Assembly: GCF_012489685.1 (NCBI RefSeq)
Contig: NC_080046.1
Location: forward strand, 27,224,223 to 27,288,222
DNA from: Lotus japonicus
Taxonomy: Eukaryota; Streptophyta; Magnoliopsida; Fabales; Fabaceae
Length of the DNA stretch: 64,000 nt
Reading direction: 5' to 3'
Shown here: piece by piece, positions 23,440 through 34,165 of the stretch
How positions within the stretch are numbered: the first letter of the stretch is position 1
Layout of the letters: every line of letters begins with the position of its first letter
Made by a program: the position numbers and the translations under genes
The notes under the pieces: model-generated
What the model was told of the DNA's origin: nothing
The model's database searches: none
What the model saw: the letters and a program-made list of their open reading frames with translations, nothing else

Positions 23440-24701
23440 TGAAGGTATGAAAAACGATAGAAAAGGGGGTTTGAATAGCGTTTTACAACTAAAAATTCAA
23501 CCCACTTGAGATTTAAATAAATCTCTTCAAACATCAATGATAAAAGTGCAGAGATAAGAGATAAGGAAAGCACACAAATGATTTTATCCTGGTTCACTTG
23601 ATAAATCCCTCAAGCTAATCCAGTCCACCCGTTAAGGTGATTTCTTCCTTCTTAGAATGAAGGCAATCCACTAATCAGAGTTTTGTTACAACTGTACTTG
23701 CTACCTGCAAAGTGACTAACAATACACTGACTTAGCTATCACTAAGATTCACTCTCTTAGTCTTCTCTAGGATCCGATCAACCTTGATCTCCTAAAGGTA
23801 AAACAACCAATTGTTTGAAGGTTTTGGGTTTACAAATAAATGCTTCTTGAAAAGCTAATAGTAAACACACTTAGTTCTATCTGAAGAAAGATTGCTAAGA
23901 AGATTTTTAAATATTTCTTGCGCGTGAATAAGTTTCTTAGGCGGCATCTTTCAATCTTCAGCCTTTTTATATACTCCAAGGATTAGGGTTTGAACGTTGC
24001 ATGGAAATGCTACCGTTGGAGGGCAGATATGGAATTTCCAGGTTCTGTTGTGGCTGAATCAGTTAGGTAGGGTCGTCAGGAATGGTACAATTGATTTTGT
24101 ACTTTGAATAGCAACACGACCTTTATCCTTGTTGACTTCTGATCAGAGTGACGCTTCATCTTGGAACTTGTGAAGCTTGATGATCAGAGTCAGAGGGAAG
24201 CTTGGATCCTCTGACCTTTGTACCTTCTGCTTCTGGACTCAGAGGAGAAGTACTTGGTCTTCAGAGCCAGCTTACTCTTGGACTTCAGAATCTTCACTGT
24301 TCAGCTTCTGATCCTTCAGAGTGTCTGATCCTTCAGAGCATCTGATCCTTCAGAGCGTCTGATCCTTCAGAACGTCTGATCCTTCAGAGCGTCTGATCCT
24401 TCAGAACGTCTGATCCTTCAGAGCTTCTAGTGAGCTGAATCCATATCAGAGCTTTACGATCTTCAGATCTTCTGAAGCTTGATCTACTGTTCAGATTGAA
24501 CATAGTACATGCGAAAGCGTTGCATAGGTTACTCTTTGAACATTGTGCTTCTGAAACTATGTGAAGTAGAACCAGAATCTTGGCCTGTCATTTGAACACT
24601 CAGAAAACAACGTTAGAGTACCATAATTGTTCATACTTAATAGTTAACTTGTAATCATCAAAACATAGAGTTGTACTACTAGATCAAAACTTGATCTTAC
24701 A
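23440..24701 (-). mobile_element. Solo LTR of a Sirevirus
   Basis: 1262 bp from TGAAGGTATG to GATCTTACA, with TSD ATTGA at 23435-23439 and 24702-24706. The Tat LTR reads continuously across the insert when compared with 47052-47372. It matches the Sirevirus LTR at 414-5537, including the segment about AGGCAATCC and TGGTTCACTTGATAAATCCC. No internal sequence is attached. Confidence 0.85.
24304..24424. repeat. 17-bp tandem repeat in the Sirevirus solo LTR
   Basis: About seven copies of CTGATCCTTCAGAGCGT. Each unit contains the short inverted repeat TCTGA/TCAGA. The related LTR at 5090-5260 has a looser version made of CTTCTGGACCTCAGA-type units. Confidence 0.8.
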
Positions 24702-25657
24702 ATTGAATGGGGGTAGAGTACCCAAAGTGTGAGGAGAGTGATACGAATGTGTTAGAGAGAGAAGTTCTAACAGCTAGAGAGAGAGAGAGAATAATTGAAT
24801 TTCAATCTGAATATTTCTCAAATGAGCCAAGAGTCCCTTACAATTGGTAACCGTCCCCTATTTATAGGTGTGGAGTTGGGCTTGGCACTACTAATGTATC
24901 TTAATGGGCCAGTTGGGCCTCAGGGAGAGAGGCCCAAGTCCCTGGCGCGCTCCCCGCCTAAGGCCAAATGCCCTTGGGCGAGGGACCCTGGGGTCTCGCC
25001 CAGTCCACAAGACACCGAGCTCGAAGCATGAGAGCTAAGTGTGTCTTTAAGCAGAAAAACTCAAGGCGAAAACCATAAGAAACTAACCAATGCTAAAACC
25101 TAAAGCGTTTAACAAAATGAGCAACAGTAGCCAACATGGCCTGGTGAGTAAAGCTTTTAAAATCTATATTTTAGACTTCTTGCTGCGTTCCCCCTTTCTC
25201 GGGCAAGCAGAGTCCACAAGCAGTCTTGTGTCAATGGCATTTGGTCCGCTCGCTCCATCACTGCTACGCACGTGCTTTGAATCGTGACACTTTTGACATG
25301 TGTCGAGCCTTCGCCACGCGTCGCGTCTTGAAGTAGCGCTAAGGTCAGCAAATCCACTGAATCCCAACTGCTATCTCTGAAACGTCCCTTCAAATCGTGG
25401 TAAAGCCTGACAATTTGAATTCAAACCAATCAGCCTCAACTGTTGTAACTTTTCATTTAATGCATTGCCCTCGTTTCCCGAAAACCGCTCCACGCTTCCT
25501 CGAGTAACATTCCACCTTTGTCATGATAAGGCACGATTCCCCAACCGTTTCTTATATCAATTTTTAAATTCCTCTTTCTTCTCTCATTCACCGCTTCTGG
25601 AATTCTAACAGTTTGCTGACAACTTTGCATCCTCTACCCTTTCGTACTTAACCTTCT

Positions 25658-28084
25658 TTGTTAGCGAAAAATGACTCCCAACGTCGCACCAAAGGATCTT
25701 CTCGACCCCGCAACGCCGCTCAAGCGTCCCCCGCTCCGGTTATCCTCCCCCCTCCCCCCCGCCGGGGGGGTTTCCCCTTAATGAAAATGAGAAAAACGCT
25801 TTTTGGCACCAAATCTTCTCCACCCTTCCCCCGTCTACAACTCGGGAACCCACTCAAGGGGCCATCTGTCAACCCTCTGAGTTGTCCACTGACAAGTCCA
25901 TCGCCGAGTTGGCCCGCCAGGCCGGAGGGTTCTGCCACGAGAAGTCCCTTGAGGATGCCCTCATCACCGGCCGGGGCTTGGTCATCCGCCGTCCCTGGAA
26001 GTGCCGCGCAAGCGGAACAACCCCACTTCTTCTACGTTTATGAGTATTTCTTCCTTGATATGGGAATCAAATTACTCTTCTCTCCCTTCCTCTGTCAGGT
26101 TATGAGGGAGATCAACGTAGCCCCGTGCCAACTTCATTTGAACGCCTGGGCCTTCATTCGATGCTTCGAGATTCTCTGTAACGCCATTGGTCTTGAAGCG
26201 AAAACCTCCTATTTCTTCTATTTCTACGGCGTGGAGCCGAAATCCTTGAAGACCGAAAATCCTGGGTGGATTTCTCTGAAATCCCGTACGGGCCGGCAGC
26301 GCCTCCATCCTTTTAAGAGTAACGTCAAGAGGGGGCCTGAGCGCCGATACTTTCGCATAATCGTGCACTCCACCTATCCTGAAGCTTTCACCCACCGGGA
26401 CGGGACTGCTCTGTTCCCGTTCTACTGGACTGAGAGTCCCAGCGACGTTCCACTGCCGTCAGATGCGTCACTGAGCAACGAAGATAAAGCCATCCTTGGC
26501 TTTTTCGCCGGGTTCCCCATCCTTGAATGCTCACAGTTGCTTGAGGCTACTCGCGAGAACACCCTCCGCTCATTCCTAGAAGAAATAAACTTTACTGAAG
26601 CCGCGCTTCAGCGCGCCCTGGCTTCTGATTCACCTGAGTTCCCTCCAGTTTTTAATACCAAGGTGATCAAGAGGAAACACGCTGTCGCTGATCCTGACGC
26701 CGAGGCTGCCGTTCCTCCATTGAAGAAGGTCAAAGGATCTTCTTCGACTGACCCCGCCTCAGACGTCGCTGGGTCTGGAGAAGCTATACCGGGCCCAGCC
26801 CCACCGCCAGCAACTGATGATCTGGTTCCCAGGTCCAACGATAATACCACTCAGCCTTCTCCCTCAAAAAAGTCCCGGAAATCCAAAAGGGTTGATCCTG
26901 GCCCAGATGGAAAGTCTGGGGCCGAAACTTCCTCTCCTCAGAAGTTGAAGAAGAAAAAGAAGAAAACCAAGAAGCCCAAGGTTGGTGAAGCATCTGCCCT
27001 TCGCCAAGACCTGGGGGGCGAAGAAGAAACGGTCCCTATGGGCGATGCGAGGCCATCGCCTCGTCTCAAGGGAGTTCTCGCTGATCAACAGGCTTCTGAA
27101 GGCATTCCCCTAGTGATCATTTTTCCTGACCGCTCAAGTCCTCAGATCGAGGCGAGCCCACCTGGGGTCTCCCTCGTCCATCCAGTGAGTCCTAACAGTG
27201 GAGGTCCAACTCTCAGCACCTCGCCCACTCCTCACCACTCTTCTCCTAACGCTAATCATCCCATTGCCGATGGTCAGATGGGTTGTGCTCCAAACCAGCA
27301 GCCTTCTCCTATCGACTTCATACTAACCGAATCTTTTCTCGAAAGTGTGAGGAGGTTTGAGAATCCTGACCTCGACGATGTGGCGCAGGAAGCCATCCTC
27401 AACCTTCTGCGCGCGGGGTGTCTCTTTGCCAAGCTATCCCAGGATTCCGCCTCGTCTGCGGAGGTGGAAGAGCTTCATCAGAAGGCTGAGGATTATCGCG
27501 TGGCCACGCAAAAAGCGTACGGCGAGCGCGACAAGTTGCTGACCCAAGTGGTGACTCAAACGGCAAAGCTGGACAACTTGGGTATTGAGATGAGCCAGCG
27601 CGAGGATGACTTCTCTTCTGGCAATGAAAGAATGGAGGAACTGGAGATGGAGCGGGACGAGCTGCAACAGGAGGTGAAGGCGAAGACAGAGGTGGTCAAT
27701 GCGAACAGAGCCGCTTGTATTGTCAAGGACAGGGAAATCGCGTCCCTTTGCAGCAAATTGGGGCCAAAGAATGAGTCTCTCGCCGACGTGAGGTCCTATC
27801 TCGCGTCAAAGGCCCAAGCCCTTGCGGATATGGACTCCAGAATCAGGACCTCTCAGGCAAGGTTGGTGGCTGGAGTTGCTGCTGAGGTTGTGGAAGAATG
27901 TGGCCGCGACTTCTTTCTCGCCAAGGCTCAGGTCCAACATCTCTATAAGGGAATTAACCTCGACGGAATGGGAGCTTTCAAGAGGGTTACTCCACATGGG
28001 CTTGTTGGCCTTGACGATCCCCCATGCTTCACTGCTGAGCGTTTTGCTGCTACTGAAATTGAAAGAGAAAATATGTCAATGTAA
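25658..28084 (+). CDS. Antisense ORF of Tat element 2 (putative gypsy-type transposon protein, PF04195-like)
   Basis: An 808-codon frame opposite in direction to the element, between pol and the 3' LTR, where Tat elements are known to carry antisense ORFs. The first ~115 residues are probably partly out of frame: compared with the copy at 7048-9149, one indel lies near the ATG and another near 26010. The family-like globular region covers about 122-300 (HFFYVYEYFFLDMG, WAFIRCFEILCNAIGLE, GPERRYFRI, PEAFTHRDGTALFPFYW). A Pro/Ser-rich linker with basic clusters KKSRKSKR (404-411) and KLKKKKKKTKKPK (429-441) suggests nuclear localisation. Residues from about 600 onward look like a long coiled coil, followed by a conserved tail. 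No catalytic motif is evident and the function is unknown; the family name is historical and does not imply transposase activity. Confidence 0.65.
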   Translation: MLAKNDSQRRTKGSSRPRNAAQASPAPVILPPPPRRGGFPLMKMRKTLFGTKSSPPFPRLQLGNPLKGPSVNPLSCPLTSPSPSWPARPEGSATRSPLRMPSSPAGAWSSAVPGSAAQAEQPHFFYVYEYFFLDMGIKLLFSPFLCQVMREINVAPCQLHLNAWAFIRCFEILCNAIGLEAKTSYFFYFYGVEPKSLKTENPGWISLKSRTGRQRLHPFKSNVKRGPERRYFRIIVHSTYPEAFTHRDGTALFPFYWTESPSDVPLPSDASLSNEDKAILGFFAGFPILECSQLLEATRENTLRSFLEEINFTEAALQRALASDSPEFPPVFNTKVIKRKHAVADPDAEAAVPPLKKVKGSSSTDPASDVAGSGEAIPGPAPPPATDDLVPRSNDNTTQPSPSKKSRKSKRVDPGPDGKSGAETSSPQKLKKKKKKTKKPKVGEASALRQDLGGEEETVPMGDARPSPRLKGVLADQQASEGIPLVIIFPDRSSPQIEASPPGVSLVHPVSPNSGGPTLSTSPTPHHSSPNANHPIADGQMGCAPNQQPSPIDFILTESFLESVRRFENPDLDDVAQEAILNLLRAGCLFAKLSQDSASSAEVEELHQKAEDYRVATQKAYGERDKLLTQVVTQTAKLDNLGIEMSQREDDFSSGNERMEELEMERDELQQEVKAKTEVVNANRAACIVKDREIASLCSKLGPKNESLADVRSYLASKAQALADMDSRIRTSQARLVAGVAAEVVEECGRDFFLAKAQVQHLYKGINLDGMGAFKRVTPHGLVGLDDPPCFTAERFAATEIERENMSM

Positions 28085-28999
28085 TATAATTAGTTTGCAC
28101 TGATTTTCCTTTTCCCCTTTTGTAATTGAATATTGTTCCCATTTTTTGTTTAGTTTAATTTACGCATGGTTTCGTTGCAAATTTCCGCCTTGTGATCGCC
28201 TCGTCGCCTTTTAGGCCTCGTTTAAATTTTCCTCCGCCGTTTAGGCTTTGTTTCTCCTTTTGCGCTCGTGTAGCGATTTTGAAGGTGTGCCAAAGAAACT
28301 AGGACTTTCGCTCAGTTTTGAACTGAGGCTTTTCTTCACACCAATATTTCCCGTAAGAGCAGGTGCGGCCTTGGCGATTTTGTCCCGTCAAGGACTTACA
28401 TTGCTAGGGGCCCAATGGCCATATGGGTTTACCCAGACTTACGCCTAGTTTATGTTCTAGCCCATATTTCGGGGAGGCCTCGTATTCCTAGATTTCGGGG
28501 AGACTAAGGGGATAATAGACCCACCCCATTTTGGGGATAAGTCGCTTTCCCGCACACATCGCCAACGAGAGGTCAGCGCTTCGCACCAGACTTTCCCGGA
28601 GTAACCCCAGACATCAAGGTCGTGTTGGGATTGCCACCTTCGGGGAATTTTTCCCACCGAGCGAACGTGACATGTTAGTTGAGTTGCTATTTAGATAGCA
28701 CCGGTTCGCGCCGGACTTTCCCGGAGCAATCCCCAGACATCAAGGTCGTGTTGAGATTGCCACCTTCGGGGAATTTTTCCCACCGGGCGACCGTTTCTTT
28801 GCAGTTTGAGTTAGGAGTATCGCTGGTGAATATCCTTTTGTATTTCATTCGTAAAAGATTTTTGTACATTGAGGGATGCCTCATTAAAAAACTTCCGAGA
28901 TGGAGAAAAAGAGTGCATCTTTATTTTTGGTCCTATTCCTTCCGATCTTGTTCCTCGGCTGCATCCTCGCCCCTGTTGCCAAGCCTCCAAGCTCCCAAG
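28085..28999 (-). other. Tat spacer between antisense ORF and pol, with a tandem duplication
   Basis: No ORF I can support. A segment of about 85 bases (28580-28664, containing CCAGACATCAAGGTCGTGTT) is repeated at 28704-28790. The interval 28679-28960 is the stretch shared, inverted, with 1-413. Confidence 0.6.
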
Positions 29000-29683
29000 T
29001 CAAAGTATTACGCCCAACACCTCGCCCTTCGTGCCTGACGTACTCGCCACCCACTCACTGCTGTTGCGGAGTTGCTTTTCTCGCCAGCTTGCCTCTAATT
29101 CACTCTCTCGTTCATTCCACTTGGCTTTTTTGTTCTCGAGGGTCATTGTTCTCGCCGACTTCCACTGTTTTGCCTTAGCCCTTCCCTTACTCTTGCTGCG
29201 GTATGTCGGGCCCCTCTTCCCCGCCTTTTGCGTTTCCTGAGCTCGCCCGAGCACCTCATTTCCCTTTTGCTTGCAACCTTGGCACTGGAGAATTCCTGGG
29301 TCCATTTCTCGGCTCGTCGCCACTTTCTCCTTCTGCTCGTTTGGTCCCTTGCTCGAAAGAGCTAGTGTCCTGAACCGCGGAAGTTCCCATAGTGTCGCAT
29401 CCTTTGGGCTCCAGCTGAAGAGGTCGGAATTGTCCTCTACCAACTTCTCCAATCGTCGTTCCTGTCCGGGCGTGAGCCTAGGCTCGATCGCCAGCACCCC
29501 CCTACTAAACTTATATTTTTCCAAGTCGTCAACAATTCCTGCCCAGCGTTCCTCTGCCCTGATATCTGTGAACTGCTCATTTCGCCATGCCTTACCATCT
29601 TGCTTACCCTGGATCTGACTGTCTCGTTGCCTCATTACCTTCCTGTCAAGGATATGTTCTGTCTCCTGCTTCTGCCCGCTCAA
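29000..29683 (-). pseudogene. Pol remnant of Tat element 2: protease tail and RT start fused to the pol C-terminus
   Basis: A 227-codon frame. Its first part contains RLTPGQERRLEKLVEDNSDLFSWSP, the linker that precedes reverse transcriptase in Tat elements. After about residue 105 this stops, and the frame continues into a lysine- and glutamate-rich tail ending WVASTSGTKGEVLGVIL, which matches the pol end seen at 69-121 in element 1. RT, RNase H and integrase are therefore absent, yet the frame stays open across the deletion. The upstream protease frame is offset, with a stop between the two. Confidence 0.6.
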
Positions 29684-29700
29684 CCCGTCTTGTTTGTTTC

Positions 29701-30231
29701 CTAAAATCTCAACCTTGTGGCACCTGTGTCCCTCGCCAGTTCCTTTCTTCCGTACATGCTAAGGCAGTTGTTGTAGCATTCTCTTGCCCTTCTCTGGTTC
29801 ACCACGATCTTCCTCACTCTTCCGCACATCAACGGGTATTTCACCGCTAAGTGAGCTGTCGAAATTACTGCGCAAAGGCGGTTGGGTGTGTTTCTCCCAA
29901 TGATGACGTTGTATGAAGCCACAACCTGCAACACTAGGTACCTCACACGAAGAAGTTTGGCATTCTCATCGACACCAAAGATTGTGTCCAAATCGATATA
30001 CCCTCGTACCCATACATGCTCGCCCGAGAAACCTACCAACGTCCCAGTGTAAGGCATCAGATCTTTATCCGTCAATCCCAGCTGATCAAACGCATCCTCA
30101 TAAATGATGTCAGCAGAGCTTCCCTGATCTAGAAGAACTTGTCGCACATTGAAGCTGTTTATCCTTATCATGACAACTACCGGATCATCCTTGTGCGTCT
30201 TTATTCCTTCGAAATCCGCCGACGATATCAC
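29701..30231 (-). pseudogene. Aspartic protease region of Tat element 2
   Basis: 176 codons containing VLLDQGSSADIIYEDAF, the retropepsin active-site motif in Tat style (Asp, then Gly-Ser-Ser), followed by VVASYNVIIGRNTPN, the second conserved protease motif. Just upstream in the same frame, conserved sequence (GIKTHKDDPVVVMI) shows that the domain continues from gag. Frameshifts separate it from gag (30282-30590 lies in another frame) and from the RT start. In the intact element it would process the polyprotein. Confidence 0.65.
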
Positions 30232-30381
30232 GATGTCTGGATGTTGGAAACCGAAAGGGATCTCATATTTTTGTACCGACGTTACTGCCCTGACGTGCTT
30301 CTTCTCGCCGAAGCTGTTTCCCCGCCTCCACCGAAACCACCTGCAATCGTATTTATCGTTCCAACCGGCGGCTCAAGGTCC

Positions 30382-31434
30382 TTATTGAAGGTTTCCTTCG
30401 CCCCCTTTTTTCCGTGTGGCCAGTGTTTCCTTTTTGTCAGCGCTTGGGGTACGATGGCGATCTTCCCGTCTACGATCATCCTGCTGGCGGGACCCATTAT
30501 ACCGGTTTCCTCGTTGTCGCTCCCCGCTCCAGCGATCACCACGGTCACCCAGCTGTGATCGCCCTGCTCGGATGAGCCTCTCAATTTCATTCTTTAGAGT
30601 AAAGCAGTCCCCAGTGTCATGTCCTGCCGAGCGGTGGTACTCGCACCATTTTGTCTTATCTAACGCTGCCCGGGGCGAGCCTGCCTCCTTCTTGCCTTCC
30701 TCAACTGCGTGTGTCGCCTTAACCTCACGCAGCAGCTCCGTCGGATGCGCACTCAAACTTTTCCCTGACTCCTCTCGCCGACGAGAGTCGGCAGCGCTCA
30801 AAATTCTCCTTTTTGGGATACAATGGTTCTCTCGGCACTTTTTCACTCGTACGCACCTTTCTGTCTCGTCTCTTGCTCCCTTCCGCTTTCTCTTTGCTCG
30901 GCTTGTCTTCTGGCGATGCATCCCTCTGATCGTCGATGCATCCCTCTGATCGCCATCTTTCTCTACCTTCGCGCGCCTTCGCTTAAAAGCATCATCCTCC
31001 TCATCGAGTATGTAGGTGTTTGCTCTCGCCCGAATCTCAGCCATTGATCGGGCCGGCTTGCGACTCAACTTGCTATTTAGCTTCCCAGGTTGCAAACCGT
31101 TCTTGAAGGCACAGGCATTTGGCTCTGACCCCTCAATTTTTACCGACGCGGCGCAAAACCGTTTCACGTACTGCTTCAGAGTCTCGCTTTCGGACTGGCG
31201 CACATTGTATAAATCCTCGATCGTCACTTGTTTGGTCTTGCTTGCCGAGAACTGGACTAGAAACTTAGATGAGAAGTCACGGAAATTCGTGATTGATCCT
31301 CGGGGCAGTGTTGTGAACCATGCCATGGCAGTGCCTTTAAACGTAGCCGGAAACATCCTGCACTTTACAGCATCGGAAGCGGCACAGATCACCATCTTCG
31401 TGTTAAAGTATAGCAGGTGTTCCTTGGGATCAGT
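30382..31434 (-). pseudogene. gag: Gag of Tat element 2, C-terminal part
   Basis: The minus-strand frame enters from the LARD junction and contains retrotransposon gag sequence: FKGTAMAWFTTLPRGSI, FRDFSSKFLVQFS, YNVRQSESETLKQYVKRF. A zinc-finger-like CEYHRSAGHDTGDC lies near its end (Cys-x2-His-x4-His-x4-Cys), followed by FTLKNEIERLIRAG. It joins directly to the N-terminal part at 46424-46906 once the LARD insertion and one TSD copy are removed: the YSG motif on one side is followed by TDPKEHL on the other, as expected for this family. The frame is lost near 30382 and gag homology carries on in another frame to 30282, so the gene was damaged apart from the insertion. Confidence 0.7.
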
Positions 31435-31931
31435 CTTCCTGTAACACCCCGATTTCGGTGGCGTCACTTTAGTAACCAAAATAAACTTAATGCGGAAAAA
31501 CGTGAATATTTTTTTTTCGATATAATAATAACTAAGACAAGACGGAATTAAATAAAACCCAACAATAACAAAAATCAGAACTAATATACAATATATAAAC
31601 AGCCCCCGCTGTAGTAGTAACCTCGTCACGAGTAAACCTCCAGTGACGGAAAGAAAGGTGTAACGCCCGAAGGCAAGTTATACAAACCAAAAGAAAAGGG
31701 TGAAGTGCCCGCAACACCATCCCTCAAAACTGAGAATCAGCTGACCCAATGGCCTGAAAATAAGACCTCCTAAGTCCAACCAACTCTCTGTGATTCCCGT
31801 AAGGAAACCACACAAAAAGCTATAGGCGGATCTACCCTGTCCCCTAAGTAACAAATGAAGCAAGACTGTCAGAGCTAAAACTCTACTCCTACACTAATCC
31901 TAACTCGAGGAGCTCATGCCAACACTCAAAA

Positions 31932-32411
31932 CTATGTGCTAGCATGATCGTCGTCTGAATCAGAATCCAGAACGACCAAGTCTACTAACCCTATCCGTCC
32001 TCCTCTCGCAACCGCAGTGCGCTCCGATGCTGGACTCACGGGCTTAGGGCCCGAACCCTGATCATCAATGATCGCAACGGAGGGTGCACTAGACCCTGCC
32101 GAAGGCACTCCCACTGGAATCTCATCTGAGGGATCCTCCTCCTCTGAAGATGACGGTGGCGGCGGTGCTCCTCCGAATCCTGGTCCGCAGTGAACGCCCG
32201 GTGGCAAGTTGAAGCTGACAGAGCATCGCCTCAACACTCCTGACCTCAAGAGTCCTCCACTGTCCACGTGATCCTCCATGATACGCCCCGAATACGTCGC
32301 TCGATGGCTCGCGGGGTCAACCACCCACGACCCGGGGTCGTCCTGATCGATCATCTCATACCTAATCCCCCCCGAAGGGTGGACCATGGTGTACCAGTGC
32401 GCAATATTCAT
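31932..32411 (-). CDS. LTR-encoded ORF of unknown function, copy 1
   Basis: It starts at an ATG at 32411 (the frame is open to about 32462 without another ATG) and encodes 159 residues in the sense direction of the LARD LTR. The N-terminal half has MVHPSGGIRYEMIDQDDPG and SWVVDPASHRATYSG, followed by a Gly/Pro/Ser/Glu-rich linker (GGAPPPPSSSEEEDP). The C-terminus is DLVVLDSDSDDDHAST; a hydrophobic core followed by acidic and Ser residues fits a SUMO-interaction motif. It has no signal peptide and no known domain. It lies about 0.5-1.0 kb from the end of the LTR, far downstream of the TATA box, inside the transcribed R-U5 leader. Related copies are at 33167-33646 and 42851-43324. It may be a real protein or a chance open frame in a young repeat. 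Confidence 0.45.
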   Translation of the reverse strand: MNIAHWYTMVHPSGGIRYEMIDQDDPGSWVVDPASHRATYSGRIMEDHVDSGGLLRSGVLRRCSVSFNLPPGVHCGPGFGGAPPPPSSSEEEDPSDEIPVGVPSAGSSAPSVAIIDDQGSGPKPVSPASERTAVARGGRIGLVDLVVLDSDSDDDHAST

Positions 32412-33166
32412 CTGACAAAAGGCGTTGTCCGCCAAAACACACACAGAAGACGCGAGGGTCAACTCTAAAGAACTATGTAGATAATAAACCCAATAGGTAC
32501 AAATAATAGATAGCCACTTAGGCTTATAACTAGAGATATCATTCCTAGGGTTGCATGTTCCACAAAATCATAACGACAATAATAACAATTAGCATGTTCC
32601 AAGTAAGTTTATCAAATAGCAACCACACTCATCAACTAAGTCAGTATGCATGTTGCGTGATATGTATGCAGGTTAACCCTGTAACACCCCGATTTCGGTG
32701 GCGTCACTTTAGTAACCAAAATAAACTTAATGCGGAAAAACGTGAATATTTTTTTTTTTCGATAATAACTAAGACAAGACTGAATTAAATAAAACCCAAC
32801 AATAACAATAATCAGAACTAAAATACAATATATAAACAGCCCCCGCTGTAAGTAACAACCTCGTCACGAGTAACCTCCAGTGACGGAAAGAAAAGTACAA
32901 CGCCCGTAGGCAATATATACAAACCAAATGAAAAGGGTGAAGTGCCCGCAACACCATCCCTCAAAACTGAGAATCAGCTGACCCAATGGCCTGAAAATGA
33001 GACCTCCTAAGTCCAACCAACTCTCTGTGATTCCCGTAAGGAAACCACACAAAAGCTATAGGCGGATCTACCCTGTCCCCTAAGTACAAATGAAGTAAGA
33101 CTGTCAGAGCTAAAACTCTACTCCTACACTAATCCTAACTCGAGGAGTTCATACCAACACTCAAAA

Positions 33167-33646
33167 CTATGTGCTAGCATGATCGTCGTCTGAATCAGAA
33201 TCCAGAACGACCAAGTCTATCAACCCTATCCGTCCTCCCCTCGCACCTGCAACGCTCTCCGAAGCTGGACTCACGGGCTTAGGGCCCGAACCCTGATCAT
33301 CAATGATCGCAACGGAGGGTGCACTAGACCCTGCCGAAGGCACTCCCACTGGAATCTCCTCTGAGGGATCCTCCTACTCTGAAGATGACGGTGGCGGCGG
33401 TGCTCCTCCAAGACCTGGTCCGCAGTGAACGCCCGGTGGCAAGTTGAAGCTGACAGAGCATCGCCTCAACACTCCTGACCTCAAGAGTCCTCCACTGTCC
33501 ACGTGATCCTCCATGATACGCCCCGAATACGTCGCTCGGTGGCTCGCGGGGTCAACCACCCACGACCCGGGGTCGTCCTGATCGATCATCTCATACCTAA
33601 TCCCCCCCGAAGGGTGGACCATGGTGTACCAGTCCGCAATATTCAT
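33167..33646 (-). pseudogene. LTR-encoded ORF, copy 2, with premature stop
   Basis: It is homologous to 31932-32411 with the same central and C-terminal motifs (SWVVDPASHRATYSG; DLVVLDSDSDDDHAST), but a TAG stop replaces a codon within the SSSEEEDP linker near 33374. The two halves remain in the same frame. Several amino-acid changes lie just before the C-terminal motif, while the motif itself is unchanged. Confidence 0.5.
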
Positions 33647-33939
33647 CTGACAAAAGGCGTTGTCCGCCAAAACACACACAGAAGACGCGAGGGTCAACTC
33701 TAAAGAACTATGTAGATAATAAACCCAATAAGTACAAATAATAGATAGCCACTTAGGCTTATAACTAGAGATATCATTCCTAGGGTTGCATGTTCCACAA
33801 AATCATAACGACAATAATAACAATTAGCATGTTCCAAGTAAGTTTATCAAATAGCAACCACACTCATCAACTAAGTCAGTATGCATGTTGCGTGATATGT
33901 ATGCAGGTTAACCCAGTCAACCAATATGCAATCCGGAAC

Positions 33940-34165
33940 GGATGGGCATCAAACGGATCAATCCTAGCACCGGCAACGGTGGGACCATTTCTGCCCGCGT
34001 GCCTCTTACACCAAGCAAAGGTATGGACAACAACGAGTCAATCCTAGCACCAGCAACGGTGGGACCATTTCCGCTCGTGTGCCTCTGGGATGGACATCAA
34101 CGGATCAATCCTAGCACCAGCAACGGTGGGACCATTTCCGCCCGCGTGTCTCTTACACCAAACCA
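33940..34165. repeat. Tandem repeat of a ~70-bp unit in the nested solo LTR
   Basis: Three copies of a unit containing ATCCTAGCACC, AGCAACGGTGGGACCATTTC and GTGCCTCT. The other LARD LTRs have only one related unit here (about 36880-36940 and 43625-43690), so the array expanded in this copy. Confidence 0.75.

Larger units (their letters stand above)
23418..25007 (-). mobile_element. 3' LTR of Tat element 2 with a Sirevirus solo LTR inside
   Basis: The LTR's own sequence is 23418-23439 and 24707-25007 (323 bp), from TGTTCTATCC to CGCCCAGTCCA. A TATA box is at 24859-24866 on the minus strand. Confidence 0.8.
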
